A stretch of DNA of 64,000 bases from Treponema sp. (GTDB taxonomy: Bacteria; Spirochaetota; Spirochaetia; Treponematales; Treponemataceae), in NCBI GenBank assembly GCA_017534445.1, contig JAFXWC010000071.1, positions 62,001 through 126,000 on the forward strand, given 5' to 3'. The notes under the pieces were generated by a model that searched no databases, was not told where the DNA came from, and was given only the letters and a program-made list of their open reading frames with translations. Shown here piece by piece: positions 35,058 through 43,039 of this stretch. A program made the translations under genes and the position numbers. Each line of letters begins with the position of its first letter. The first letter of the stretch is position 1.

Positions 35058-35486
35058 ATGGCAGAATTGAAATCTGGAATTATTTTGCAGGACGGCGAAG
35101 AGCTCATCGCAGAAATCGAAGCAGAACTCTGGGCAACCAGCGCAAACCCAATTGCAAAGACATTGGGAAATCTCCAGAGAACTATCAATGGTCTTTTGGG
35201 TACAAGAAAGAAGGGCTTTGTTGTAATCACAAACAAGCGCGTTGTTGAAGTATCAAGCCTCATCCAGTGCTTTAAGTTTGAAACAGCACACCAGGTAAAA
35301 TTCCTTCTTCCTTCAAGCGTAAAAGAAGTTGGATACACAAAAGAAGCAAGCTTTGGCTTCTGCTGCCCAGCATATCACCTTTACTATGAAACCTTCACAC
35401 AGTCAACATCTGTATTGCTCAAGGTTTCTACAGACGAAGAAGCTCAGAAGCTCGTAGACGCATTCTACGCTGCTCTTACAAAGTAA
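35058..35486 (+). CDS. Bacterial PH-like domain protein (hypothetical)
   Basis: A 142-residue soluble protein. The core (RKKGFVVITNKRVVEVSS ... ASFGFCCPAYHLYYETFTQS) looks like a bacterial PH-like fold in which a ligand or membrane contact is read out; this is a pattern judgment. The start at 35058 follows AGAGGAG; the longer frame begins in the leader. The downstream membrane protein gene starts 3 bp after its stop. Function unknown. Confidence 0.65.
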   Translation: MAELKSGIILQDGEELIAEIEAELWATSANPIAKTLGNLQRTINGLLGTRKKGFVVITNKRVVEVSSLIQCFKFETAHQVKFLLPSSVKEVGYTKEASFGFCCPAYHLYYETFTQSTSVLLKVSTDEEAQKLVDAFYAALTK

Positions 35487-35489
35487 AAA

Positions 35490-35951
35490 ATGCAAAAAAA
35501 TAAGTTTTTCAGGTACTGCTACCTGAATACTTACGCATTTTTGCTGCTTTTTTTGAGCATTCTTGTAATGGCCATACCGCTATATAAAATATCGGTGTGG
35601 CTTTTGCTGCCGCAGGGGATTGTAGCCTTATACATACTTTCCCGTGCGGCAAAACTTTTTTCCACCTGGCCGGACAAACAGCGTAAGTATGAAGTTCTAT
35701 TCGGAAAAAACAAGACTCAATACAATCCCGAATCATTCAAGCTCTTTATGCAAATGCCTTGCGGAAGGCTTTTAACAAAAGCTGTCCTTAGCGACCTTGG
35801 CAAAAAAGACGAATACCCTACCCTAAAAAAACTCTACAAGCCCACCTTCATCCAGGCAATAAAAAACGCCTTTGCCCCACCCATAAAAACCGCCGTCTAC
35901 ATAAACAAAGACTTCATAAAATACCAGACCCCCTCAACCTCTGAGTCTTAA
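35490..35951 (+). CDS. Hypothetical membrane protein
   Basis: A 153-residue protein with two helices near the N-terminus (about 12-32 and 35-52) and a basic cytoplasmic C-terminal part (GKNKTQYNPESFKLFMQMPC...). Not recognised. It is coupled to the upstream PH-like gene, so the two may act together at the membrane. Confidence 0.65.
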   Translation: MQKNKFFRYCYLNTYAFLLLFLSILVMAIPLYKISVWLLLPQGIVALYILSRAAKLFSTWPDKQRKYEVLFGKNKTQYNPESFKLFMQMPCGRLLTKAVLSDLGKKDEYPTLKKLYKPTFIQAIKNAFAPPIKTAVYINKDFIKYQTPSTSES

Positions 35952-35972
35952 CTCCTTATCCGTAATAGCTAT

Positions 35973-36034
35973 AAAGGACAAGCGCATGTTTTCAACAAAT
36001 GTAATGCAAAAAAATATGTAAAGAAAGCACTGGA
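35973..36034. repeat. Second dispersed repeat family, copy B
   Basis: About 62 bp closely matching 23621-23680, in the same orientation, ending AAGAAAGCACTGGA. The following 36040-36250 holds GC-rich short inverted repeats and an inverted copy of the CGAAGTTTCAAGC module near 36182, but no gene. Confidence 0.55.
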
Positions 36035-36250
36035 ATGGAGGCAGTAAACACGACAAAAAAGCATTTGCGCGGTGCGCCCCCCATAAGCGTATCTTTAGCC
36101 CCCCGTAGCTATACTCAATGCAATACAGGAAATCAGTTTGGTGTGCAGCGGAAGTCAAAGCCGGCTGAAAACCCGCATGGCTTGAAACTTCGTTGCGGGT
36201 ACGGAGCGGAACGAGCAAAGCGAGTGCGTAGCGTTATGCGGGCAAAAAGT

Positions 36251-36373
36251 ATCAAAATGGCTAGTGGGACGTAGGAAAAAAGCAAGGAGGGACCCTTTAG
36301 GGAGGATTCCTTGATTTTTTCCGTTACGGCTTGACGCTGCGCTGCCAGTCGGGACCCGCTAGCTCATTTTGAT
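36251..36373. repeat. 123-bp nested inverted repeat (MITE-like)
   Basis: Outer arms ATCAAAATGGCTAGTGGG (36251-36268) and CCCGCTAGCTCATTTTGAT (36355-36373) pair with one bulge and one mismatch. Inner arms GGAAAAAAGCAAGGA (36274-36288) and TCCTTGATTTTTTCC (36308-36322) pair with one mismatch. A GGGACCC/AGGG core lies between. No coding capacity; may be a small non-autonomous element or a large structured terminator. Confidence 0.6.
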
Positions 36374-36396
36374 TTCTTTTGTTAAAACCCCAACGC

Positions 36397-36425
36397 TTGC
36401 CCATAGCCAAAATTTAGATTATACT
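36397..36425 (+). promoter_or_regulatory. Polyprenyl synthetase promoter, predicted leaderless start
   Basis: TTGCCC (36397-36402), 17 bp, TATACT (36420-36425). The ATG is at 36433, at the expected start point. An overlapping TATAAT (36425-36430) is too close to the ATG to serve. No ribosome site. Confidence 0.55.
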
Positions 36426-36432
36426 ATAATAG

Positions 36433-37530
36433 ATGAACAAAGATTTTGCGCCATACTTGGCCCGCATAGAAGAAGAAATTCACAAGGCCCTTCCAAAAGT
36501 CTCCGGGAAGGAATGGCAGGATACTGTTTTTGGAGAACTCTACCCAGCCGTTACAGCCAACCACATAAGCCCCCTCATTACCCCCACCCGCTCACTGGTT
36601 GACCTTGGTGGAAAAAGATGGAGGCCCCTGCTCCTCGTGCTAACAGCCCAGGCTTTGGCAGAAAAAGACGGCGGTACAAAAGCCCCGTCTTCCAGCAACA
36701 ATTTTGATACAGCCTGCCACCTGACCCCCCTTGTGGAATTTACCCATACAGCAAGCCTTATCCACGACGACATAGAAGATTCCTCAGACACGCGCCGGGG
36801 TCAGCCTGCCGCATACATAACATACGGTTTGGACACGGCCCTAAACGCAGGCTCATGGCTTTATTTTGCCGCCACAAGCTGCATAGACACGCTCTCCTGC
36901 AAAGACGAAGCCCTAAAGGCAAGGATATACGCCCTCTACAACATGGAGCTCAGAAGGCTTCACTTGGGACAGGCCATGGACATAGCCTGGCACCGCAACA
37001 AGGGCTTTATCCCCAGCCCAGATGAATACCTTGCCATGGTTCAGTGCAAGACCGGAACACTGGCATCCCTTGCTGTAAAACTTGGCTGCATGGCATGCCA
37101 GGCAGACGATTCTACCGCAAAAAAAGCCGGTGCTACAGCCGCAAAGATTGGAGCCGGTTTCCAGATTATAGACGACGTAATAAACCTTAGCACAGGAAAC
37201 CCCGGTAAAAAGCGCGGAGACGACATTGTGGAAGGAAAAAAATCACTTCCAGTCCTACTCTTTGCCCAAAGCAAGGGAAATACTTCCAAGGAATTCAAGG
37301 AGCTTGAGAACTGCTTTGAACAGGCCGCAAAAGAAGGCATAAACAGCCCAGCTGTAGAAAAAGCCATAGGAATTCTTGAAAGCGCAAATTCAATTGCCAC
37401 GGCAAAGCAAAAAGGCGTTTCGCTAATAGAAGAAGGTTGTGCAGAGTTTGCAGAAATTTTTGGAAGCGCAAACAAATACGCACTTTTAATTCAGGACTTG
37501 TTCCGGTCAATGGTACCGGCAAAGATCTAA
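36433..37530 (+). CDS. Polyprenyl synthetase family protein
   Basis: A 365-residue trans-isoprenyl diphosphate synthase. The first Asp-rich motif is HDDIEDSSDTRRG and the second FQIIDDVINL, with GGKRWRP near the N-terminus. The chain length of the product (farnesyl to octaprenyl) cannot be told safely. It leads a run of five or six closely spaced genes (TPR, rseC, lptC, lptA, lptB). Confidence 0.92.
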   Translation: MNKDFAPYLARIEEEIHKALPKVSGKEWQDTVFGELYPAVTANHISPLITPTRSLVDLGGKRWRPLLLVLTAQALAEKDGGTKAPSSSNNFDTACHLTPLVEFTHTASLIHDDIEDSSDTRRGQPAAYITYGLDTALNAGSWLYFAATSCIDTLSCKDEALKARIYALYNMELRRLHLGQAMDIAWHRNKGFIPSPDEYLAMVQCKTGTLASLAVKLGCMACQADDSTAKKAGATAAKIGAGFQIIDDVINLSTGNPGKKRGDDIVEGKKSLPVLLFAQSKGNTSKEFKELENCFEQAAKEGINSPAVEKAIGILESANSIATAKQKGVSLIEEGCAEFAEIFGSANKYALLIQDLFRSMVPAKI

Positions 37531-37542
37531 AAGGAGGCACGC

Positions 37543-38061
37543 ATGAGAGAAACTTCAGAAACCTTGAACAATCAGGCCATAGAACTTGCCTCCAAGGGAG
37601 AATTCAAGGAAGCAATAGCCTGCTTTATCCGCGCAATCTCTATGGAACGACAGAACTACCTCTTGTGGTACAACCTGGGCATAACCTACCGCGATGCAGG
37701 CAACCTTGAGGATGCAAAAAACGCCATACACAAGGCCTACGTAATGAACCCCTACGACGAAGAAGTCATTGAATCACTTGCAATCATCTGCTTCAACATG
37801 GGAAGATTCGAAGAAGCATTCCGCTACTGCACTGCAGGACTTGGCGTAAACGATGCAAACTACCACTTATGGAACACCCTGGGAGTCCTCTACTTTAACC
37901 AGTCCGACTACGGAAGCGCAAGCGAAGCCTTTGAACAGGCTCTTTCAATAAACCCCTATTACTACGATGCGCTTTTCAACCTGCGCGACACCTACTCGGA
38001 ACTTGGCAATGAGGCTGGAGCAAAGGCCTGTGCCCTGCGAATGAAGGAGCTAAAAAAGTAA
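37543..38061 (+). CDS. Tetratricopeptide repeat protein
   Basis: A 172-residue protein made of about four TPR units (AIELASKGEFKEAIACFIRA, LWYNLGITYRDAGNLEDA, AIICFNMGRFEEAFRYC, LWNTLGVLYFNQSDYGSA). No signal peptide is seen, so it is probably cytoplasmic and mediates protein contacts. AAGGAGG precedes the ATG; the stop overlaps the rseC start (TAATG). Confidence 0.9.
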   Translation: MRETSETLNNQAIELASKGEFKEAIACFIRAISMERQNYLLWYNLGITYRDAGNLEDAKNAIHKAYVMNPYDEEVIESLAIICFNMGRFEEAFRYCTAGLGVNDANYHLWNTLGVLYFNQSDYGSASEAFEQALSINPYYYDALFNLRDTYSELGNEAGAKACALRMKELKK

Positions 38062-38495
38062 TGTACAAAAAAGGAATCGTCGTAAAAATAGAAAATGAGC
38101 AGGTAACAATCCTGCCCTTCATAAAAGATGCGTGTGCCTCTTGCAGTCACAACTGTTCGGAGCACGGGGGAGTCCACTGCGAACCATATCTTGCCACAAA
38201 CCCGCATTCAATTCCCTTAAAGGAAGGAATGGTTGTAGGCATTGCCGCAGAAAAAAAAGCGGAGGCAGTACAGGGAATTGCCTCCCTCCTCTTCCCCTTC
38301 CTCTTTGCGGTAGCAGGATTCATCTTTTCTGCAAAGATTGCAGGCCTTCTTGGAATGATTGCCACCGAAGGATTCAAGGCCTTGTGCACGCTAAGCTTTC
38401 TTTGCGCATCCGCACTGATTGTCCTTGTCCTAACAAGGATTTTTCCTCTTTCCGGACAGAACCAGATTGTAGAAGTGTACAGGAATGAAGTCTGA
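38061..38495 (+). CDS. rseC: SoxR-reducing/RseC family protein
   Basis: A 144-residue membrane protein with an N-terminal Cys-rich segment (CASCSHNCSEHGGVHC, about residues 25-40) and two central helices (about 75-95 and 105-128), as in RseC. In other bacteria RseC acts with the Rnf-like complex or modulates sigma-E; here its partner is unknown. Overlaps lptC by 11 bp. Confidence 0.85.
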   Translation: MYKKGIVVKIENEQVTILPFIKDACASCSHNCSEHGGVHCEPYLATNPHSIPLKEGMVVGIAAEKKAEAVQGIASLLFPFLFAVAGFIFSAKIAGLLGMIATEGFKALCTLSFLCASALIVLVLTRIFPLSGQNQIVEVYRNEV

Positions 38496-39045
38496 AACAA
38501 TTATTCTCACAGCAACACTTCTTCTCTTGACTGTATTCACCTCATGCTCGCTTCAGTATGACAAAACCACGGACACAAAAGACACCGTTCCAGAAATCAT
38601 CTTTACCAACGTAAAATTCAGCCGTTACGAAAAGAACAGCCAAAAGCTCAGCCTTTCTTCTTCAAAGCTGGAGGAATACAAAAGCGACGGTGCCTACTTT
38701 GCAGTGGATGCAGAATTCTGCACCTGGGACACAAAAGGAAACCTGGACACAATAGGCAGCTGCGGCCTAATAAGCATACTTCCCCAGACAGACATCTACA
38801 CCATGTTCAAGGGCGTACAAATAGAAAACAAATCGCAAAACATAAAAATCAATTCGGAATCAATGCAGTGGAACAGCCAGACGGAACAGCTGCTCTTTTC
38901 CAAAGAAGACGAAGTTCATTTTACCCACAACGGGCTTGAGCTTTCGGGAACAGGCTTTTCTGCAAGCGGAGTTTCCGGCCGCTTCGAATTTGAGGGCCCG
39001 GTTCAAGGCTCATTCTCAACAGATGATTCAAAGGAGGCAGAATGA
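38485..39045 (+). CDS. lptC: LPS export protein LptC-like lipoprotein
   Basis: A 186-residue protein with a lipobox (FTSC, near residue 21) and a beta-jellyroll LptC/OstA-like domain. LptC normally has a membrane helix rather than a lipid anchor. Position directly before lptA and lptB supports the call. It would pass lipopolysaccharide or lipooligosaccharide from the inner membrane to LptA. Confidence 0.8.
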   Translation: MKSETIILTATLLLLTVFTSCSLQYDKTTDTKDTVPEIIFTNVKFSRYEKNSQKLSLSSSKLEEYKSDGAYFAVDAEFCTWDTKGNLDTIGSCGLISILPQTDIYTMFKGVQIENKSQNIKINSESMQWNSQTEQLLFSKEDEVHFTHNGLELSGTGFSASGVSGRFEFEGPVQGSFSTDDSKEAE

Positions 39046-40037
39046 AATTCAAGGCGCACATCACAGCACTCCTGATTGCAACAGCAGCCCTTACTGCCGC
39101 CGCTGAAAAAATAACCTTCAGCGCAGACTCAATGAGCGGAATCTCGGGAAAAAACTCAGACAGAACCACACTAACAGGCCATGCAAACATAAAGGCAGAC
39201 TCCCTGGAAATAAACGCAGACAAGATTGAGCTATACGGAACAGACTTTCGCTTTATGAAGGCATCCGGCAACATAAAGGGAATAAACACAAAAAGCAAAA
39301 TTGAATTCACATGCACTTCCATGACATACGACCGCACGTCAAAAATTGCAGTTCTTAGAAACACCGTTCACCTTATAGACAAGGAAAACGATGTTACAGC
39401 AGATGCGGAACTAATTGAATACAATCAGAACACAGAAGTCGCAGTCATGCAGATAAACGTGTATCTTGTGCAGGAAGAAAACACTTGCACCGCAGCCCAC
39501 GCAGTTTACCATAAAAAGCAACAGCTTTTGGACATGAGCGGAAATCCTCAGGTGGTGCAAAACCAGGATGTATTCAGGGCACAGGAAATATCTCTCAACC
39601 TAAAGACGGATGAAATAACCATGGACGGCCACGTACGTGGTTCCGTAACCACAAAGGACTCTTCAAACTCCAACAGCACGTCCGATGCAAAAAAAGACGG
39701 CAGCAAGGATGACGACAAAAAGGATTCTGAAAAAGCAAAGGATTCATCATCAAAAGAAGAAACAACTGACAAGGCTTCCGAAAAGGCTGATGACAAAGCA
39801 TCTGACAAAACTGATGAAAAGGTTGATGAAAAAGCTTCCGACAAAACTGATGAAAAGGTTGATGAAAAAGCTTCCACCAAAACTGATGAAAAAAGTGCCG
39901 ACAAAGAAAAGTCCAGCAAAAAAAAGAAGTCTAGCAAGAAAGACAAGAAAGCTTCAAAAGAAGACAAAAGCGAAGACACCAAAAAAGAAGACAGCATAAA
40001 AGAAAAAGGCAAGGAGGAGAAAGATGCAAAGCAATGA
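39042..40037 (+). CDS. lptA: LptA/OstA-like protein with long Lys/Asp/Glu tail
   Basis: A 331-residue exported protein. A signal peptide (about 1-20) and an LptA/OstA-N beta domain (to about 200) are followed by some 125 residues of highly charged low-complexity sequence. The tail includes the 12-residue repeat DKTDEKVDEKAS (DNA copies at 39804-39839 and 39840-39875, then a partial). Usual LptA proteins are about 180 residues. It overlaps lptC by 4 bp and lptB by 14 bp. Confidence 0.82.
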   Translation: MKFKAHITALLIATAALTAAAEKITFSADSMSGISGKNSDRTTLTGHANIKADSLEINADKIELYGTDFRFMKASGNIKGINTKSKIEFTCTSMTYDRTSKIAVLRNTVHLIDKENDVTADAELIEYNQNTEVAVMQINVYLVQEENTCTAAHAVYHKKQQLLDMSGNPQVVQNQDVFRAQEISLNLKTDEITMDGHVRGSVTTKDSSNSNSTSDAKKDGSKDDDKKDSEKAKDSSSKEETTDKASEKADDKASDKTDEKVDEKASDKTDEKVDEKASTKTDEKSADKEKSSKKKKSSKKDKKASKEDKSEDTKKEDSIKEKGKEEKDAKQ

Positions 40038-40800
40038 TACAGGTGACTTGTTCTCCGACCCCCAGCAGCCAGGCACCCACTCTCTAAGAGTCTCTTCCCT
40101 GCACAAGTCTTTTGGAAAGAAAAAAGTTGTAAAAGGCGTTGAATTCTCCATGCAGACAGGAGAAGTCGTTGGACTTCTGGGGCCAAACGGTGCCGGAAAA
40201 ACCACAACCTTCTACATGATTGTAGGCTTTTACAAACCGACAAGCGGCGAAATATATTTGGACAACCAGCGCATAACAATACTCCCCATGTACAAGCGCG
40301 CCCAACTTGGAATCTCATACCTTCCCCAGGAACCTTCAGTATTCAGAAAGCTTACCGTAGAAGAAAACATCTGGGCAATTCTAGAAACCCGCCGGGACCT
40401 TTCCAAAGAGCAAAAAAAACAGAAGCTAGAAGAATTAATAGAAGAATTCGCAATACAAAAAATCAGAAAGCAACAGGCATACACCCTGTCTGGTGGTGAA
40501 CGCCGCAGAACGGAAATTGCCCGCTCCCTTGCCATAGAGCCAAAGTTTCTCCTTTTGGACGAACCTTTCGCAGGAATAGACCCAATCGCAGTAGCAGACA
40601 TCAAGAAAATGATTAAGCAGCTTTCACAGCGCGGAATAGGCATTCTGATTACGGATCACAACGTCCGTGACACACTGGAAATCACAGGAAGAGCAATCAT
40701 CATCTCAACCGGAGAAATCATAGTACAGGGCAACAAGTCAGACATACTCGCTTCCCCCGAAGCCCGCGAAATATACCTTGGCAAAGACTTCTCCATGTAG
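40024..40800 (+). CDS. lptB: LPS export ABC transporter ATP-binding protein LptB
   Basis: A 258-residue ATPase with Walker A GPNGAGKTT, signature LSGGERRRTEIARSL, Walker B FLLLDEPFAGIDP and ITDHNVRDTL, all characteristic of LptB. GGAGG precedes the ATG inside the lptA 3' end. The LptF/G permeases are not in the window. Confidence 0.94.
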   Translation: MQSNDTGDLFSDPQQPGTHSLRVSSLHKSFGKKKVVKGVEFSMQTGEVVGLLGPNGAGKTTTFYMIVGFYKPTSGEIYLDNQRITILPMYKRAQLGISYLPQEPSVFRKLTVEENIWAILETRRDLSKEQKKQKLEELIEEFAIQKIRKQQAYTLSGGERRRTEIARSLAIEPKFLLLDEPFAGIDPIAVADIKKMIKQLSQRGIGILITDHNVRDTLEITGRAIIISTGEIIVQGNKSDILASPEAREIYLGKDFSM

Positions 40801-40805
40801 GCAAT

Positions 40806-41321
40806 TCACCCAAGGAATTCTTCCTTGAGCAAGCCCATCAAATGCAGGTTGTATACTTTCTCTCCCTTTACCGCGGCATTTATTTTTTTGCCTTCGTGCT
40901 TAAAACCGACTTTTTCCATTACGCGGCCAGAAGCAATGTTGGGCTCAAAATAATTTCCAGAAATCCTGATGATGTCAAGCTTTTCAAAGGCAAGCCTGCA
41001 GATTTGCCGGGCGGCTTCCGTTGCAATTCCCTTGGACCAGTATTCAGTCAAAAGGAAATATCCCAACTCGCCGTCCTTTCTAAAAATGTCATTTCTTTTT
41101 TCAACAGAAACAGTTCCAACAAGCTTTCCGTCAGCATAAATTGCGCGCCAAAGACCATCCTTTCCGTCGTGCTCAGAAACCATGTTAACCCACCAGTCAG
41201 CATCCTCCTGGGTATAGGGATGGGGCAACCTGTCGGTCAAATAGCTTCTGTCCACCGCATTGCAAACTTCCCTAAATTCTTCTTTATTTTCCTTGCTAAT
41301 TTCCCTAAGCTCAACATTCAT
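40806..41321 (-). CDS. GNAT acetyltransferase, RimJ/RimL type
   Basis: A 171-residue acetyltransferase similar to ribosomal protein N-acetyltransferases: WRAIYADGKLVGTVSVEKRND, GYFLLTEYWSKGIATEAARQ and ASGRVMEKVGFKHEG. GAAGGAGG precedes the ATG. It overlaps the DUF4298 gene by 11 bp; the pair is convergent with lptB. Confidence 0.88.
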   Translation of the reverse strand: MNVELREISKENKEEFREVCNAVDRSYLTDRLPHPYTQEDADWWVNMVSEHDGKDGLWRAIYADGKLVGTVSVEKRNDIFRKDGELGYFLLTEYWSKGIATEAARQICRLAFEKLDIIRISGNYFEPNIASGRVMEKVGFKHEGKKINAAVKGEKVYNLHLMGLLKEEFLG

Positions 41322-41601
41322 GCAAGGCCTCCTTCAAGTCCCGGTACCTTTCCAACAAGTCATAGATTCCGTCTTCGGACAAAACGCCCCGCTTTAGGTC
41401 CAAAGGAAGCTTTTCCCCTTCGTCCAGGGCAAAATCCTTCTTCCAGTCCGCGCTTGTGTAATAGGCCTCAAGCCTTTCCATCATGTCCCGCAAGTTTTTA
41501 AATTTGCCAACCTCTTTTTCAAGAGCATCCACCCCTGCCCTTGCCGCGTCAAAAAGAGCCTCCATCTGCGAAATGCGGCTTATTGCTTTTGAATTTGCCA
41601 T
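41311..41601 (-). CDS. DUF4298 domain protein
   Basis: A 96-residue helical, probably cytoplasmic protein: ISQMEALFDAARAGVDALEK, a central YYTSADWKKDFALDEGEKLP and GVLSEDGIYDLLERYRDL. This fits DUF4298; function unknown. Co-transcribed with the acetyltransferase. Confidence 0.8.
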   Translation of the reverse strand: MANSKAISRISQMEALFDAARAGVDALEKEVGKFKNLRDMMERLEAYYTSADWKKDFALDEGEKLPLDLKRGVLSEDGIYDLLERYRDLKEALHEC

Positions 41602-41672
41602 ATATGATACAACTTTACTATAGAATTTTTATGAATTCAAGCTTTGATTTTTTTTCCGATAAAGTAAGAAAA

Positions 41673-41707
41673 AGTAACACTTTTTACTTGCCAAAGTGTC
41701 TAATAAA
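41673..41707 (+). promoter_or_regulatory. ECF-type promoter, site 1 (sigma operon)
   Basis: AGTAACAC (41673-41680), exactly 15 bp, GTGTCTAATAAA (41696-41707), 22 bp before the sigma gene. The same motif with the same spacing occurs at 46020 and 48645. The AAC in the upstream box and the GTCTAA-like lower box resemble ECF promoters, suggesting that the sigma factor controls its own operon. Confidence 0.68.
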
Positions 41708-41729
41708 TTGACGGAGTTAATTAACCGCG

Positions 41730-42233
41730 ATGAAAACTTTAACGAACCGTGATTTTGACGAACTGTACAGAAAATACGCCCCAATGGTTTTAAGGCGTTG
41801 CCGTGCAATTCTCAAAGACGAAGAAAAGGCATTGGATGCCATGCAGGATGTTTTTCTACGAATCATGGACAGCAAATGCAAAATCAAGGAAGCCTGCGCA
41901 AGCCTTTTTTACGTAACGGCGACAAGAGTTTGTCTGAACAAGATTCGCTCTGACAAACTGCGCTCGGGACCAGACTTTGACGTGATTTGCGAAACAGTTG
42001 CGGATGATTTTTCAGAAGTTGAACGCGAAAAAATTGAGGCGGGAATGATACTGGAGAACATCTTTGCGGGACGTGACAAAAAAGACGCCCTGATTGCAAC
42101 CTTGCATTTTGTAGACGGCCTTACGCTGGAAGAAACAGCCGATCAGGTTGGAATGTCTGTTTCGGGCGTGCGGAAAAGAATTTCTGAGCTGAAAAAATAT
42201 TCGTTGAAAATTATGGACAGGGGGCAGGTATGA
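41730..42233 (+). CDS. ECF RNA polymerase sigma factor
   Basis: A 167-residue sigma-70 family protein of ECF type. Region 2 (ILKDEEKALDAMQDVFLRIM) and region 4 (DGLTLEETADQVGMSVSGVR followed by KRISELKK) are clear; regions 1 and 3 are absent. It overlaps the next gene (ATGA), the usual arrangement of sigma and anti-sigma genes. The motif at 41673-41707 predicts autoregulation, and two more copies predict control of the TonB-dependent receptor and ExbBD-TonB operons. Confidence 0.92.
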   Translation: MKTLTNRDFDELYRKYAPMVLRRCRAILKDEEKALDAMQDVFLRIMDSKCKIKEACASLFYVTATRVCLNKIRSDKLRSGPDFDVICETVADDFSEVEREKIEAGMILENIFAGRDKKDALIATLHFVDGLTLEETADQVGMSVSGVRKRISELKKYSLKIMDRGQV

Positions 42234-43015
42234 TTCCACAGTTGTTATTAGAAGAAATTCTTCTTGACGAAAAAGACGAAAGGGACTACTACGATAAATA
42301 CGGAAAAGAAGCCATTCAGTCGGCACTTTCAGAACTCAGAAAGTCAAACGAAGAGATTCTTGACTCATATCCGCTGGAAGACATGCACGAGAAAATAATT
42401 CAAAAGGGTTTTGCCGCACAGAATTCTTCTGATTCAAAAACCAGGGCGACAAAAAAGGCAAATGTTTCCATCTGGAAATATTCAGCGGCGGCAATACTTA
42501 TCTTTGCACTGGCAACTCCTCTTGTCGTAAGGAATTTCAAGAGCACAAGGCCAACAGTAACAGAAGTTTCAGATCCCCACATAAACATAAAGGGAAACGC
42601 GCACCACCAGATTAAGCTTTACCGCCAGATTGGGGACAATGCCCAGCTTCTAAACAACGGAGAAACCGCCCGTGAAAACGACTTGATTCAAATTACATAC
42701 ACGCCGGGCCTCTACAACTTCGGAGTAATTTTCAGTGTGGACGGAAACGGAAACCTAACGCGCCACTTCCCGGAAAATTCCTGGACAGCCGCAAAGCTGG
42801 AGAAAACAGGAGAAGAAGTTCCGCTTTCATTCTCCTACGCCCTTGATGATGCCCCTGACTACGAGTGCTTTATTTTTGTAGCCTCGCAAAATGAATTCAA
42901 CCTTTCAAAACTGGAAAAAATCAGCAAGGAAAAATACAGCATAGACTTCCTTAAGAAGGGCTCCTACCTTCCAAAAGATTGTGACGGTTCTATCTTTATA
43001 TTAAAGAAGAAATAG
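42230..43015 (+). CDS. Probable membrane anti-sigma factor
   Basis: A 261-residue protein: cytoplasmic N-terminal part (about 1-80), one membrane helix (WKYSAAAILIFALATPLVV, about 82-100) and an extracytoplasmic beta-rich domain (IKGNAHHQIKLYRQIGDNAQ ... GLYNFGVIFSVDGNGNLTRHF) that resembles DUF4384-like sensor domains. Overlap with the sigma gene and topology support an anti-sigma role. No zinc-finger anti-sigma motif is seen, so the binding mode may differ from the common ZAS type. Confidence 0.72.
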   Translation: MIPQLLLEEILLDEKDERDYYDKYGKEAIQSALSELRKSNEEILDSYPLEDMHEKIIQKGFAAQNSSDSKTRATKKANVSIWKYSAAAILIFALATPLVVRNFKSTRPTVTEVSDPHINIKGNAHHQIKLYRQIGDNAQLLNNGETARENDLIQITYTPGLYNFGVIFSVDGNGNLTRHFPENSWTAAKLEKTGEEVPLSFSYALDDAPDYECFIFVASQNEFNLSKLEKISKEKYSIDFLKKGSYLPKDCDGSIFILKKK

Positions 43016-43039
43016 TGTAAAATTATGGAAGTGACTACT

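Noticed and set aside
39548-40318. 256-codon minus-strand open frame opposite lptA and lptB
   Set aside because: Its Ser/Phe-rich translation is the complement of the Lys/Asp/Glu tail; no start signal.
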